Assembly: GCA_030685235.1 (NCBI GenBank)
Contig: MU839120.1
Location: forward strand, 124,001-188,000
DNA length: 64,000 bases
Direction of reading: 5' to 3'
Source of the DNA: Copromyces sp. CBS 386.78
Taxonomy: Eukaryota; Ascomycota; Sordariomycetes; Sordariales; Sordariaceae
In this document: piece by piece, positions 1 through 10,850 of the stretch
Layout: every line of letters starts with the position of its first letter
Numbering within the stretch: the stretch's first letter is position 1
Notes under the pieces: model-generated
Database searches by the model: none
Told to the model about the DNA's origin: nothing
The model's input: only the letters and a program-made list of their open reading frames with translations
Program-made: the position numbers and the translations under genes

Positions 1-12
1 AAGCCGGAGATA

Positions 13-804
13 ATGGAGCTTTTACGAGCTGATTTGGGGAAGCACCTGGTGGAAGTGCAAGAGAAAGCCCGAGAAGCTATAGCGTGGCGGGAGAAGGAGC
101 AAAAGGCAACCCTAGAGGCTTTTGGCTTGCCGGAGGAAGAGCAGATGCTCATATCCAACGAGGTTCCCCCCGGCCCCGACCAAAAAGGGGATCAAGAGGG
201 AAACCAAGAGGAGAACCAAGAGGAGAACCAAGAGGAGAACCAAGAAGATACCATCTCCTTGGATAACCATATGGATTACCAACAGGGGAACCAACAGGAG
301 AGCCAAGAGGACACTATCTCCTTGGATAACCATATGGATCACCAACAGGAGGGGGAACAGGTCCTGGTTCCCTTCAAGGAGATGCAGAGAAGATTACGAC
401 CTTTCGGCTCCGCATGCAGGGTGTTGAAGTTGAAAACGAGGGATGTGAAGAGGACATGGAGAAAGGGAGAGGTGATGGAGATGCTGGATCATCTTCAAGT
501 TGCGATGGGAAGGCCGAGACAGCTGCCGGCAGAGATGTCGAGACCGCATCTGGCTGATGGGGGGGCTGTTGCTTGTGACGGCAAGCTTCCGCCTTTGACA
601 CCGGAGAAGCTGGATAAGCTTCAAAAGGAACTCAACATTACCCAGGTTATAATTGCACATTTCCTCCACATCCGAGCCCAGCTGAAGCTCATGATGGCTG
701 CTAGTATGGATGAGGAACCGGCGACAGGCTGGGCATGCAGGGGAGTGGATGACGACCTAGTTGCTGAATGTTGCTCCTTGCAGAGGGCAGTAATGGGATG
801 CTAA
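13..804 (+). CDS. Hypothetical repeat-containing protein (possibly 5' partial)
   Basis: I do not recognise this 263-residue protein. The frame is open to the window edge (four codons before the ATG at 13), so the true start may lie outside. Residues 1-45 look helical and charged. Residues about 58-115 are a hydrophilic Gln/Glu/Asn-rich stretch of short repeats (units like NQEE, then two copies of EDTISLDNHMD). The rest is basic, with no domain I can name. The repeat is also visible in DNA as tandem CAAGAGGAGAAC units and a duplicated block at about 245-345. It has no intron signals I trust. It may be a species-specific disordered protein or a chance frame over a minisatellite; moderate-to-low confidence. 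Confidence 0.45.
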   Translation: MELLRADLGKHLVEVQEKAREAIAWREKEQKATLEAFGLPEEEQMLISNEVPPGPDQKGDQEGNQEENQEENQEENQEDTISLDNHMDYQQGNQQESQEDTISLDNHMDHQQEGEQVLVPFKEMQRRLRPFGSACRVLKLKTRDVKRTWRKGEVMEMLDHLQVAMGRPRQLPAEMSRPHLADGGAVACDGKLPPLTPEKLDKLQKELNITQVIIAHFLHIRAQLKLMMAASMDEEPATGWACRGVDDDLVAECCSLQRAVMGC

Positions 805-1329
805 GACGGACAGTGGTCTTGCTTGCTCACCTTTGCCCGGTTTTTCTTGGTTGTCGGGTACCTCTATCCGTGGACATAGGGTGGCTTTCTAACCCATATG
901 TTCCCACGCTCCAGCTGTTACTAGTTGGGATGGGTACCCAAGAATCACCTTATATTCTTGGATACTTTGCATGGGAGAGATGTGCATTGCCGTTAGGTGT
1001 CCTTGTCTGATTTCGCGGGCGGACTATAAAATAGGAAAGGGAACAAGGAATAGAATTGTTTTGTCCTTCACGTTGGCGGGGGTCTGCTTCTCGGATGCTA
1101 GACAGACCAGTGCTTCTGTCCTGTTTACGGTTGCCCGGGTTCGGCTTTGTCAGGTACTATTCATGTTCTGGAAAGAGATCCATATGCTTTACTGGCATAT
1201 GTTCCTTCCATCGCTCGCTTGTAGTATCTACCGACAAAACAATCCCAAAAAATAAAAAATTCAACGCCTGCTTATTATCCATCCCGAGTCCATACGTTAA
1301 CCTACCCAACCCACCCGAGCACCCTTAAC
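805..1329. other. Intergenic, no gene seen
   Basis: Between the hypothetical ORF and the 3' end of the minus-strand phytase. No convincing coding frame, RNA gene or repeat was recognised. AT content rises towards 1250, consistent with 3' flanking sequence of the phytase gene. Confidence 0.5.
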
Positions 1330-3170
1330 TTAAACAAAACACATCCCCCAATCCCCCCCCTTCCTAGCAAACGCCATACTCTCCACAAACTTTCCAAGCC
1401 TACACCTCCCCTCCTCATCCGCCTCACAACCCTGCAGTTTCACAACCCGATCATTAACCAATATCCTCACCACCTCCTCCTGTTCCTCACTCTCATCAAT
1501 CTTGCCATCGCCATCAGCATCACAAACCATCTTCTCAAAATACACCCTCCCCGCAAACGGCACCTGCCAGCCCACCTTAAACAGATCCCTCCCCTTTAAT
1601 CCGTCATCACCGGTCTTCCCATACTTTTTTGGTATCGTCGTATTACTCATTGGGGACAGAGTCTCAAAAACCCTCAAAGCAGTCAAGATACCCATCATAT
1701 CATTATCGTGACTGAAATCCGCGTATACAGTCCTGTTCAACGGAAATGTCGTCTCGTTGCCATCCAGGGTCGAATTGGTCGTCGTGTTATCGACCACGGG
1801 CGAACGAGTGAGGCGAGCGAGAAGTTCGTTGACGTAGCCTACACCTTGTGTCGCCGCCAAAGAATTGCCGGGGCCGTAGCCGTAGTACTTGCCGAGGGAT
1901 TGGACGTAGTCGTAGATGGTGAAGTCGGAGGGGGTGAAGAGGGTGCAGAAGGGGGAGATCCGCTTGTTGTTTTTGGATCCCACTGAGGAAGAGGTGGTGA
2001 GGGAGGAAGGCGGGTATGCTACTGTGTCAAAGGGACACAAGTCCATGAGCGAGAGGACGTCCGTGTCAGAGAGGGTTACCCCCTTAAAGTGGGTATTCAA
2101 GCGCGCGGTGATGGGCGGGAAGTTGGCGGCTATGAACTCTGCCTGGGCCAAGTCGCCGGTGGTGGAATCCTCAAAGGCGCGGCAGAGGCCGTGGTGCATG
2201 GTGTTGTTTGCCGTGATTGCTTCGGAGATGATGAGCATTCCCTCACGTGGAAGCGGTAAGAAAGAAGCGGGAGGGTTCTTGTCGGCTAAGAGAGCCGAGT
2301 AGAACCCCGTTGTGAAGTTCGCAGCTGAGTCAATGACGCGTTCCTGGCCCGAAGCGCGGACAAAGGGGAGGGATTCAGGATCGGTGTAGTCACGGATGAG
2401 GGAGGCGTAGCGCCGGTAGAACTTGATGCCCGAGTTGACCATCTCTTGCTCGCCGAAGGCGGTGAGCTGGTCGACGCCCAGGACATAGTTGTAGTTCTTG
2501 ATGAACTCGAAATCGGGGGCGTACCAGGTGGCGGAGGTCTTGATCTTGGTCAGGACGGCGGAGATGGCGGCGGCCTTGCCGGCGGTGGGGAAGCGGGCGC
2601 CGTGGCGGGAGAGGACTTGGGCGAAGGTGAGGCGGCAGCCATCGGGGACGGAGGGTGAGATTTCAGAGGGGACGGAGAAAAAGGGCGAGTATTGACCCCA
2701 TGTGTGAGTGGTCTTTTGGTCACATTGGTAACCAAGCTCGGGGGTGTCACATGGTGCTGGGTGTGGGGAGAGCACCCGTCTGATGAGATGGTTAGTATCT
2801 TGACGTCAAGATAGAGTAGGTAGAAGGAGAAAACCCACAGAGAAGCAGCAGCCAGGTAGCTAAACAGCGGAATCATCAAGAGCAACATGATGAGTTTGAC
2901 AAAGATCTTGTTAGGATCTCCCCAAATCAACCGATAAAGCAAGCCTCTCTGTTTTGGTGGTTGAAGTTGACTTTCCTCGTCCAAGTTCTCACCGTCTGTT
3001 GACTCGCCGTTCGGAAGCAATGACTGAGTCTGACTCTCTGAATCTCCTTCTGAAGCTTCGCCATCATGACCGAGTGGCGAGTATTTATGTCGCGAGCCCC
3101 CTCTCACCCTCCTCAAAAGGGATGTAAATGCAGAGGAGGCTCTGGACGTTCTTTTGGTGGCCGGATCCAT
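1330..3170 (-). CDS. Membrane-anchored histidine acid phosphatase (phytase-like)
   Basis: Exons 2839-3170 and 1330-2779 on the minus strand; intron 2780-2838 (59 nt, GTGGGT donor, ACTAAC branch, CAG acceptor) joins the frames to give 593 residues. The histidine acid phosphatase family removes phosphate from phytate and other phosphomonoesters outside the cell. The catalytic motif RHGARFP is at about residues 169-175 and the second motif HD (SHDND) at about 468. Instead of a cleavable signal peptide there is a cytosolic Ser/Glu-rich tail (1-87) followed by a single hydrophobic helix (about 89-111), so it should be a type II membrane protein with its catalytic domain outside. Many N-x-S/T sites lie in the ectodomain. 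The C-terminal part contains DADGDGKIDESE, a canonical EF-hand-type loop, which is unusual. I chose the ATG at 3170; an in-frame leader without ATG extends further upstream. Two CACGTG boxes upstream suggest phosphate control. Confidence 0.88.
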
Positions 3171-3252
3171 GGTCGGTTCGGCTCGGCCCAATTGTAAAGC
3201 AATTCCAAATCCCCCTTGGTTCTTCGACTTCGTATTCCACCTCTCCAATCAA

Positions 3253-3258
3253 CACGTG
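3253..3258. promoter_or_regulatory. CACGTG box upstream of phytase (proximal)
   Basis: Perfect palindromic CACGTG, 83 bp before the phytase ATG. In Neurospora the bHLH regulator NUC-1 (counterpart of yeast Pho4) binds a CACGTG core in promoters of phosphate-repressible phosphatases. Placement fits, but binding is inferred. Confidence 0.5.
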
Positions 3259-3700
3259 GATGCCCAGATACCACGCGGCGCGGACTCGTTCACCCTAACC
3301 GTGGATTTTGCCGGAAGGTGACGATGTAAATGGGGATATAGAGGATATCCTTGCGGGTGCCTTGATGGCCAGACAGACCAGATGGGTCAATGCCGAGGTA
3401 AAATGTTCTTCCGGGATGTAATTATGCGTAGGGGTATGTGTTGATGCGGTTCATCATTTGATGTTGGTCTTGAGGTTTCCCCTCTATGCCGTGAGAAATC
3501 CAGTAGACTCGGCTGTGTCACGTCCCAGCCGCCATGAGTCGAGGTCTTGAACCGCTGTATCCAAGTTGACCCAGTTGAACAAACACTTGTCTCAAAAAGG
3601 TAGGAGAACTCAAGAAACAAAGAACAAGCGAGAGATGCAATCTGAAGAAGAGGAGTCAGGTCCCTTCATATAAGGTATGTAAAGTTGACCCTGCAACCAT

Positions 3701-3706
3701 CACGTG
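3701..3706. promoter_or_regulatory. CACGTG box upstream of phytase (distal)
   Basis: Second perfect CACGTG, about 530 bp upstream of the phytase ATG and 448 bp from the proximal copy. Paired sites are typical of strongly phosphate-regulated promoters; function is inferred. Confidence 0.4.
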
Positions 3707-4312
3707 CAGTGTGTGCGTTGTCAAACTTGCCAATCTCGTCTTGTCGTCTCACTGTATGCGCACGGACCAATGAATCAGGGGTCGTCGGTGAGAGCTGAGA
3801 CATGAGGGGAACAGAGAGGAGGTGAGCTCGAGGTGAAGAGGTGAGAAGGAATCGGTTGAGTTGCCGAGTGTGCCAAGAAGTCGGATAGAGAACCGGCGGC
3901 GCCAAGAGGCCAAAAGCCGTTGATCGATCGGCCCTTGCGATGCACGCGGAGCCCCGCAGTCCGACTGCAGGTTCGGACATTAGGCGGATGTCTGGGCCGT
4001 TTGGGGCATTGATGAGGTGAAATGCCAAACAGTGAGAACACGGAGCTAGACAGTTCTACCTACATGTCCATCACTCTATACCACAATCCTTTCAGTTGGT
4101 AGTACCCAAGAGCTTCCCGGATTTCCTATACTTACCATGCATATCGTGAGCTCATATCTCCTTGTATGTCCATCCATTGTAAAGATATACACCGAAACAC
4201 TCCTCTCTAAACATGTTCATCTACGCCCCTTTTATATATCCAAATCATAACCTCATCAATATATCCAAACCACACATCCCCAACATCCATGTAGCCCAAA
4301 TACCGCCCTCCT

Positions 4313-7300
4313 CTACCAAACATCAGGCCCAAACCTTCCACCCTCCGGCACCGCCTGATATGCACAAGCCTGCCAATCACACCCCTGTTTATACACTTCC
4401 GTCCCCCACCAAGTAAACCCCTTGGTCATACCGGGATAGATGAACCCAAAGAACACCACCACGATACCAAACGCCAGGCCCGAATCCAGCGCCGCGCTGA
4501 GCGTCATCGTGTACTTGGCCCACCACGCTTGCGCCCGGTTCTTGATCACGTAATTGAACATGTAGCAAACGAGTGCCCACACCGAGAAGTTCAGACCTGT
4601 CGCCGGCGGGATCCAGCCTAGCGAACCAAAGAGAACGGGGAGGTTGATTTTCCGAACAATACTATCCTTCCTCTTGCGTGCATATAACCACAATGGGATC
4701 GGTAGGACGGCTCCGACGGCGAACGCCCATACGAGCGGTCGGTAGGTTGCGCCGGGCCCGAAGAACTCGCTAGGACCGACGACGCCCCACAGGATCGATC
4801 CGTTGAAGTGCACGCGGGCAATGGGGCAGGTGAACCCGTTGAGGGCTTCTGGCGTGCAGAGCCCGGGGACGTTCTTGAACATCCAGTTGAGGACGCCGAT
4901 CTGGGTGAGGGACGAGACGATGGTGGCTACCATCTGGACTGAGAAGAGGATCCGGGGCGGGATCTTCATATAGTGGCCGAGCTTGAGGTCGGCGGCGAAC
5001 TTGATTCCCTGCGCCGAGGAGATATATCCGTACGTCACGAAAACCATATTTGCGACGGGCCGTCCGGGGAAGACGGCGCCGGCCACGAGCTGGCAGATCA
5101 GGTAAATGCTGCTGTGCTGGTTGGTGACAGCCATGATGATGCCGATGGGAATGAACAGGATGCTGCAGATTCCGAGGGCAAGAAGCAGGCCATACCAGGG
5201 TAGGTGGACCGGGTAACTAGGGAGAGTTAGATCGACATGTCCAAATTTTCGGGCTAGTTTTGACTTACTATTCAACGACAAACATACCGATGGCCAGCAT
5301 CGATACACAAGTGATGAGATACCACGACATCGGTGCATCCTTGTACCTCCTCATCAGCCGGTTATGTACGTCTTCCCTGTTCATGATATTTTCCGTACTC
5401 GAGTGAGATCCAGCAAAGCTTGATCTTGCGCTTCGCCGGTTCCAAGTCCGATTTAGCCCCTCGTTTGACTCTGCAACCGGCTCATACGAGCCCTTTGACT
5501 CTGCCCCTTTTACTTCACTTAGAGTTTGCTTCCACTGAGCCCAGATGTCTCTGCCGTGCCAGCATATGGTGTGACTAAGTAGCGAGGCAAGGCCGGCGAA
5601 CTGAACGGCATAGCCGAGGACATATGTGATCGGGAGGAAGACTCTGCTATACTTGGAGTAGGCTTCTCGATCGAAAACAAAATCCTTCGTAAGGACCTTG
5701 CTGACATCATATACGTGGCCCGTGTTGTCGAAAACGGCTGTTGATAATATCGGCAGATAAGCAGAGTAGAACCAGTTGCTGTAGTATGCGATAGGTGCCA
5801 CGATCCACATGACAACGACAAGACCGCCAACCACGTTCATGGCTGCCCAGAATGGGGTCAGAAGAGGCGATCCAATGTATGCGACTTGGGCCCAGTCAAA
5901 CGTCATGGGAAACAACCCCAAGCCGGATACGACACCGAAGAGATTGGCAACAACAACATTCTTGGGAGCAAACCAGGTGATGACGTTGAAATAGCTCAAT
6001 GCGGGGAACAGGAGGCCGGGTCCAAAGTAGAAGAGGAAGCCGGCAAGGAACACAATCAGGAAGAACTTCCACCTGGTCATCTTCCACCCATTTGCCACAT
6101 GATTCTCCTGCTTGTGGATGGTAGTGAACATGGCAGCTGACATGAGGGTACCGGGCCATATCATGCCGCTTGGCCGGACAAGGAATCCCCGTGTGAGGCC
6201 GGCGAAGGTGTAGCCCATTATTTGGGTAGAGATAGTGAGGAGAATCTGGTAGAGTAGTGGTGCATCCTGCTTGTAGAACTTGGTTTGCTCAACGATAACG
6301 TCTGTCGCAAAGGCGAAGCCGAATGAGACATTGCTGCTGACATAGACACAGCTATGTTCCTTCTCGTTCCAGTGACCCTGGGCGAGCCATAGTCGCAGCC
6401 GGTCCAGTTTGCGTCTCTTTTCCCAGGGAACAAAAACAAGGGGTTGCTCATCGGCCGGGCTGTGAATCGGAGTGTTGGCGCTGTTTGTCCGACATCCATC
6501 CACATACTCTTCCGGGGGGTCGTCGGCTCGTTTGAGGACAAAGTCCCACAGGAGGCCAAGGGGGTGTGTTAATAATAGTGCGATGACAGGCGTGATAGCG
6601 ACACTGGGGTATCTCAACGAAAAGAATAAGTTGGTGGAAGATCCGAGAAAGGAAAATAGTACGGCCAACGTCCACATGCGTGGAGTGTTGATGGAAAGTG
6701 TCGTGTTGTCGGTGGGCGCAACTGAAGCCCGTACCTGGGCGTAGGGAGAGTTGTCTGCCGGGTCCTGCGCATTCTCATGGCCATCATCGAACTCGTCGGA
6801 ATAATCTAGCACAGACTCTTCCTCCAAGGTTTGCTCCAGGTCATCGGGATCAATGTCGTTAACAAGCGGCACTTCTGTGCCGAAACGACCCTCGATTCCT
6901 CGCATTGTCATCGAACCGCCCAATTCACCGGATTTCCGTAGCGACAAGGAAAAGCGCCTGGATGTTCTTCCCACCGATGCATCGCGACTTCCCGCCGTTG
7001 AGCGGCTTCTGGTTGAATCGTATCCTGTCCGAAAGCGAGCGCCTCTTACAGAGCCGGTCTCGGTGCGTACGGACGGCTCGCCTCCTTCGGATTGGAGAGC
7101 ACTGGTCGCAAGGGCCGGTGCAGAGGATATGGCTCCGTAGGAGGGACTGTTTCGCCCTTGCGCTACGGAGAGAAGAGACGGTTGTCTTCTAGTCATGGAT
7201 TCTTCAGATACGGGCTCGCTGGGTATGCTGTCGTCGTCGCTTTCTTCGCTGTCGCCACCCTTTCCCTCTTGAAGGTCCAGTTGATCATGTATTCCATGGG

Positions 7301-7574
7301 CATTGCCTGGCAAAGTCTGGACGGTCTCGTCCCGCCCAGGCGACGTACTCACGTGCTCCTGATCTCGTGTCGAACCGATGGGTAAGACTTCAAAGTCTTG
7401 TGAAGAGTGCGAGGAAGTCGGCGTCGGCTGCCCGCGAGTGGTGGTTGAAGAATCGGTGCCGGCCGGTACTACAGCTTGATGTAGCAGTGGACGAAGAGGG
7501 AAGCTTGGATGATGATCAGAATCATCCAAGAAAAGTATGTCGGGAGAAGGACTTCCATCTCTGTCAGGCGTCAT
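4313..7574 (-). CDS. OPT-family oligopeptide transporter
   Basis: Exons 5269-7574 and 4313-5216 on the minus strand; intron 5217-5268 (52 nt, GTAAGT donor, CTAAC branch, CTAG acceptor) gives 1069 residues. OPT proteins are proton-coupled importers of small peptides or their metal conjugates at the plasma membrane or vacuole. The N-terminal 290 or so residues are polar, Ser/Asp-rich and probably cytosolic, longer than usual for the family. The first membrane segment begins near NTPRMWTLAVLFSFLG. Family landmarks follow, including CVYVSSNVSFG, FPMTFDWAQVAYIGSPL in the middle, and GWIPPATGLNFSVWA with NYVIKNRAQAWWAKY near the end. The start at 7574 is supported by an in-frame stop just upstream. 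The gene diverges from the folate cyclo-ligase gene across an 858-bp spacer. Substrate cannot be told from sequence. Confidence 0.9.
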
Positions 7575-8432
7575 ACGGAATCAGTGTTCCTGGGGCAAGA
7601 TGCAGGTAACGAGTCAATCGACGAGCCTTTCACAACTCCGGATACCCGGTGGGGGTCCGCACAAGTCCAATCCTTGTTGTGCCGGGTTGCCCTGATGGAG
7701 CCTGCCACAAGAGCTTGTTGTTTTCGACGTTTCGTTCCGGTGTATTATTACATGTAGACGGGATGGTTTGCGACCGGCGTGTCTAACCACGATGTTTCAA
7801 GCTGAGATGGACGGCGTGGCGACGCTCGGGGATGGCGGCAACGGGAGAAGAGACGAAAACCAGCGTGCTCTTTTTCTGGCGATAACATAAAATAACAGAA
7901 GAGCAAGTACCAGCTATCTGGGTAGAAAGGGTCTGGAACATAATCAGAAAAGTGCTATAGCCTGGAATGGCGAGTCATTGTCATTGCGAAATTGCAATGG
8001 GTGGACGGGCTCCAAGAGAGGAGACAAATGTTGGCGTCAAGGTTGCGTTTTCCATCTCTCCATGGTCCAAGAAAATGTCCAGTCTTTTGGACGCTTGGAA
8101 TCCCCCAATTTGTAGCGGGGAAGGGTGCGGGATGGGACAGGGCACGAACGGGATGACGCGCTAGAGTACAGCGCATCTGCACGCCAGCGGGAGGCTGAAA
8201 GACGGGATCCAATTCCAGGCACCCTGCCGTTCGGCCTGAGCTGCTGTCATCGGCTCATCGCCCGCATTGTCGAAGATAAGATAAACCTACCTCCGACTCA
8301 CACTCGGCTAACTCTTGGCCGAGAGCGTCACCACAAGTTGAACCCCGAGCTTGCTCCCTTCAACTATCCAGTTGAAGCTTGTTCCTTCGATAACCACACG
8401 ACATGGGTGGTATGGTTGAGGACACATTCGCC
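7575..8432. other. Divergent promoter region between OPT and folate cyclo-ligase genes
   Basis: An 858-bp stretch without a supported gene, holding both 5' flanks. Short frames on both strands at 7955-8222 overlap each other and look like chance. No RNA gene was seen. Confidence 0.5.
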
Positions 8433-9224
8433 ATGGCTTCACTCAACGCCGCCAAACAGCAGATTCGCTCTGCCATGAAGAACAAGCTCGGCGCCCTCTC
8501 TCATGAAGCCGTCAAGTCACAGAGTAAGACAGCTCCATAGACCACAAAGGTATTAGCAGCGCAAACTAAATCCGCCATTGCAGGCTCTGTGGTCTTCAAC
8601 ACCTTGCGGAACTTCAAGCCTTACGTAGACGCCAAGCGGGTCAGCGTGTTTCTATCAATGCCTACGGGTGAGGTCCAGACCGACGGCATCGTCAGACACG
8701 CCCTCGAGTCCGGCAAGGAGGTCTTCATCCCGTATCTGCACAAGAACCCCCTGGCCTCACCCAACCTTCCAGTCCGTGTCATGGACATGGTTCGTCTGAG
8801 AGACCTCCATGACTACGAGTCCCTCAAGCCAGACAGATGGGGCATTCCCAGCATCGACCCGGCCACGGTCCATGAGCGGCAGAGCGTGTTTGGAGGTCCC
8901 GACGCCTACCACTCCGACCAGACTCTGCTTGACTTGATCCTCATGCCCGGTGTGGCCTTCGACATTGACCCAGAGACGGGTGCCATCAGACGGCTCGGAC
9001 ACGGCAAAGGCTTCTACGACTACTTCATCAACCGGCACAACCAAAAGACCGTCGAGCTGGGGAAGCAGGAAACCCCTGTATTGCTTTATGGCTTAGCGCT
9101 GTCTGAGCAGTTTCTATCCTCTCCGTCCGAGGGGTTGGTACCTGTTGGTCCCCTCGATCAACCTCTGAACGGCCTGATACTCGGGAATGGCGAGATTAAG
9201 AGTCCTCCCGCTGCAGCAAAATAG
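8433..9224 (+). CDS. 5-formyltetrahydrofolate cyclo-ligase
   Basis: Exons 8433-8523 and 8584-9224; intron 8524-8583 (60 nt, GTAAGA donor, CTAAAT branch, GCAG acceptor) gives 243 residues. The enzyme uses ATP to convert 5-formyl-THF to 5,10-methenyl-THF, the only route for recovering folinate. The family pattern is clear: an N-terminal helix that starts AAKQQIRSAMKNKL, a central VSVFLSMPTGEVQTDGIV, then DLILMPGVAFD and the signature RLGHGKGFYDYF near residue 180, which binds ATP and phosphate. Length is normal for a fungal member. The start in CGCCATGG is a good context, and the alternative upstream frames lack similarity. It is divergent from OPT and runs tail-to-tail with SmE (267 bp between stops). 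Confidence 0.92.
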
Positions 9225-9491
9225 TTCCATGACATGTTATCCATCCATATCCCGTACTGCCCCCGTCCGTCAAATACATATAGTCGACAATCCTGTGCAC
9301 CGTGGCCAATCGCCTTTTCCCTGGTATCTCGTTCCGTAAATTCGGTGTCGCTTGGTGTGTAGAAGGCCGCGCACCACGTCTTCGTGGGCCGTCTATGTAC
9401 AGCTCTAGATCTGCTGGTTTTCGTCGCTCGATGTAGGTCCCAGCGTAAAATGCATCGTCGATTACTGGTTCTCGTTCGGATGTTGAGCTCT

Positions 9492-9968
9492 TCACCCGGA
9501 GTAGCTCTGGATGAGCGAGACGTTGTCGCCCTTCAGGAGGATTTGCTGCAACCCAGTTAGCCATCTTTTCGCGCCACAGCAACAATGTCCAGCAATAAGT
9601 GTATCCATACCCCAAGTTCCCTCCTCTCCTCCTTCTCGTTGGTCTTGGAAACCAGCTTGACCTCAATCGCATTGTCGATCTGTAATTCGGGTTAGGCTCG
9701 GTACTTCGATCGCTTGGGGCCTGCGCCGCTACTCACAACCAGGTTCATGAACTCGTCGAAGCCCTAAAAAGACACAAGTGTCAGCGCTCATGTTTGCTTT
9801 CTAGGAGACCACGTTGGAGAATCCTACACGAATGGTGCCAATAATGCGAATGTGGAGCTGCTCGTAAAGCCAGATCTGGACGGTCGAGTGTTGTTGCAGA
9901 AGACGGAAAAGGAAGTTGATGGGAGGGAGAAGAACACGGCGGTTGCCGCCACCACCTCTGCCGGTCAT
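9492..9968 (-). CDS. sme1: Small nuclear ribonucleoprotein E (SmE)
   Basis: Four minus-strand exons: 9828-9968, 9737-9763, 9611-9679 and 9492-9545, with introns of 64, 57 and 65 nt; they join to 96 residues. SmE is one of the seven Sm proteins that form the ring around the Sm site of U1, U2, U4 and U5 snRNAs. After a Gly-rich N-terminus (MTGRGGGGNRR) come the Sm1 strand pattern INFLFRLLQQHSTVQIWLYE and IRIIGTIRGFDEFMNLV, then the Sm2 segment LGQILLKGDNVSLIQS ending in SYSG. The second exon is a 27-nt micro-exon coding GFDEFMNLV, the most conserved Sm1 stretch. Every junction keeps the frame and matches family spacing, so the model is firm although no exon is long. It diverges from mtr10 across 882 bp. 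Confidence 0.93.
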
Positions 9969-10850
9969 GTTGAAAATCGGGGGTTTGTTGTGGTTTGGCA
10001 GGTTTGTTGTTGTTTGGGACAGAGGTTTGATGTCGATGTGGAGGCTGAAGTAAATCGCAATCAAGTCGTGGATGGTCGTTGTTGGTCGGCTGGGCTTGGC
10101 TTGTTCAGTTGTTCCCAGGCGCGTTCTCTCAACGGCGGGACGTGACTTCAATGAATTTCCCCCAAGTCGACTTGCCTGCCTGTCTCTGGCGTGTGGAGCC
10201 CCATGTTTTCACAAGCACCGGGAGCTGCTCGGGCAGCTGGCCCGTGCTTTAGACGTTGCGGCTCCACCGCTTCGTGTCATAACTTCTTGGCATTTCATCT
10301 CAAGCGGCTTTCAAGCCACAGATAAATCTCGTTGATTCTTCGATCTGCAACGGCATGAGCCCCTCCCGCTTGTCCCACTTATGGCTGTGCATCTTGCTTT
10401 CATTGACCCGCCTGCCCGCCGCCGTTTACTCCACTCACGGTCGGCGTCAGGCAGCCTGACGTTCTTCGATTGTTGGCGGGATGTTTTTCTTTCTGGACAG
10501 AAGTAGCAAATCGTCGCCGGCAACCTTTGGCTTTCAGGAATTCTGTCACCACGGCGACATCCTACATTACCGTTCAGTCTCTGATTGTTGCGACCTTTCT
10601 TGAGCTTCATATACCCCTTGCGCAATCTCAGCTCCTCGCCCTTAAACAACATTACTTCAACCCTTTCATCGCGTCGCAAGACCGCCAAGTCGGACAATAC
10701 TCCCGTCGAATAGGAGGGGCTGATCCATCCACTTTGCGACCGCGACCACCTAGCGAGAGCTTCCACTTGCAACACCGCATCGCAACACTCTCCACCACCA
10801 CATTCGAAATCGGTTCAAATCACATCATACACATTTCCAAGCTGCCCAAC
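9969..10850. other. Divergent promoter region between SmE and mtr10
   Basis: 882 bp without a supported gene, shared by two genes of splicing biology. Overlapping frames on both strands (10311-10775 minus, 10470-10850 plus) have no recognisable domains. The stretch just before 10851 is A/C-rich, as in many Neurospora leaders. Confidence 0.5.

Larger units (their letters stand above)
3171..4312. other. Intergenic: phytase promoter and OPT 3' flank
   Basis: No gene supported. It holds the presumed phytase promoter, including two CACGTG boxes (3253 and 3701) and a TATATAAG-like stretch near 3668, and the 3' flank of the OPT gene. A 120-codon minus-strand frame at 3666-4028 has no recognisable domain and was rejected. 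Confidence 0.5.

Noticed and set aside
3666..4028. 120-codon minus-strand frame upstream of the phytase
   Set aside because: No recognisable domain, overlaps a second long frame, and covers the presumed promoter with a CACGTG box.
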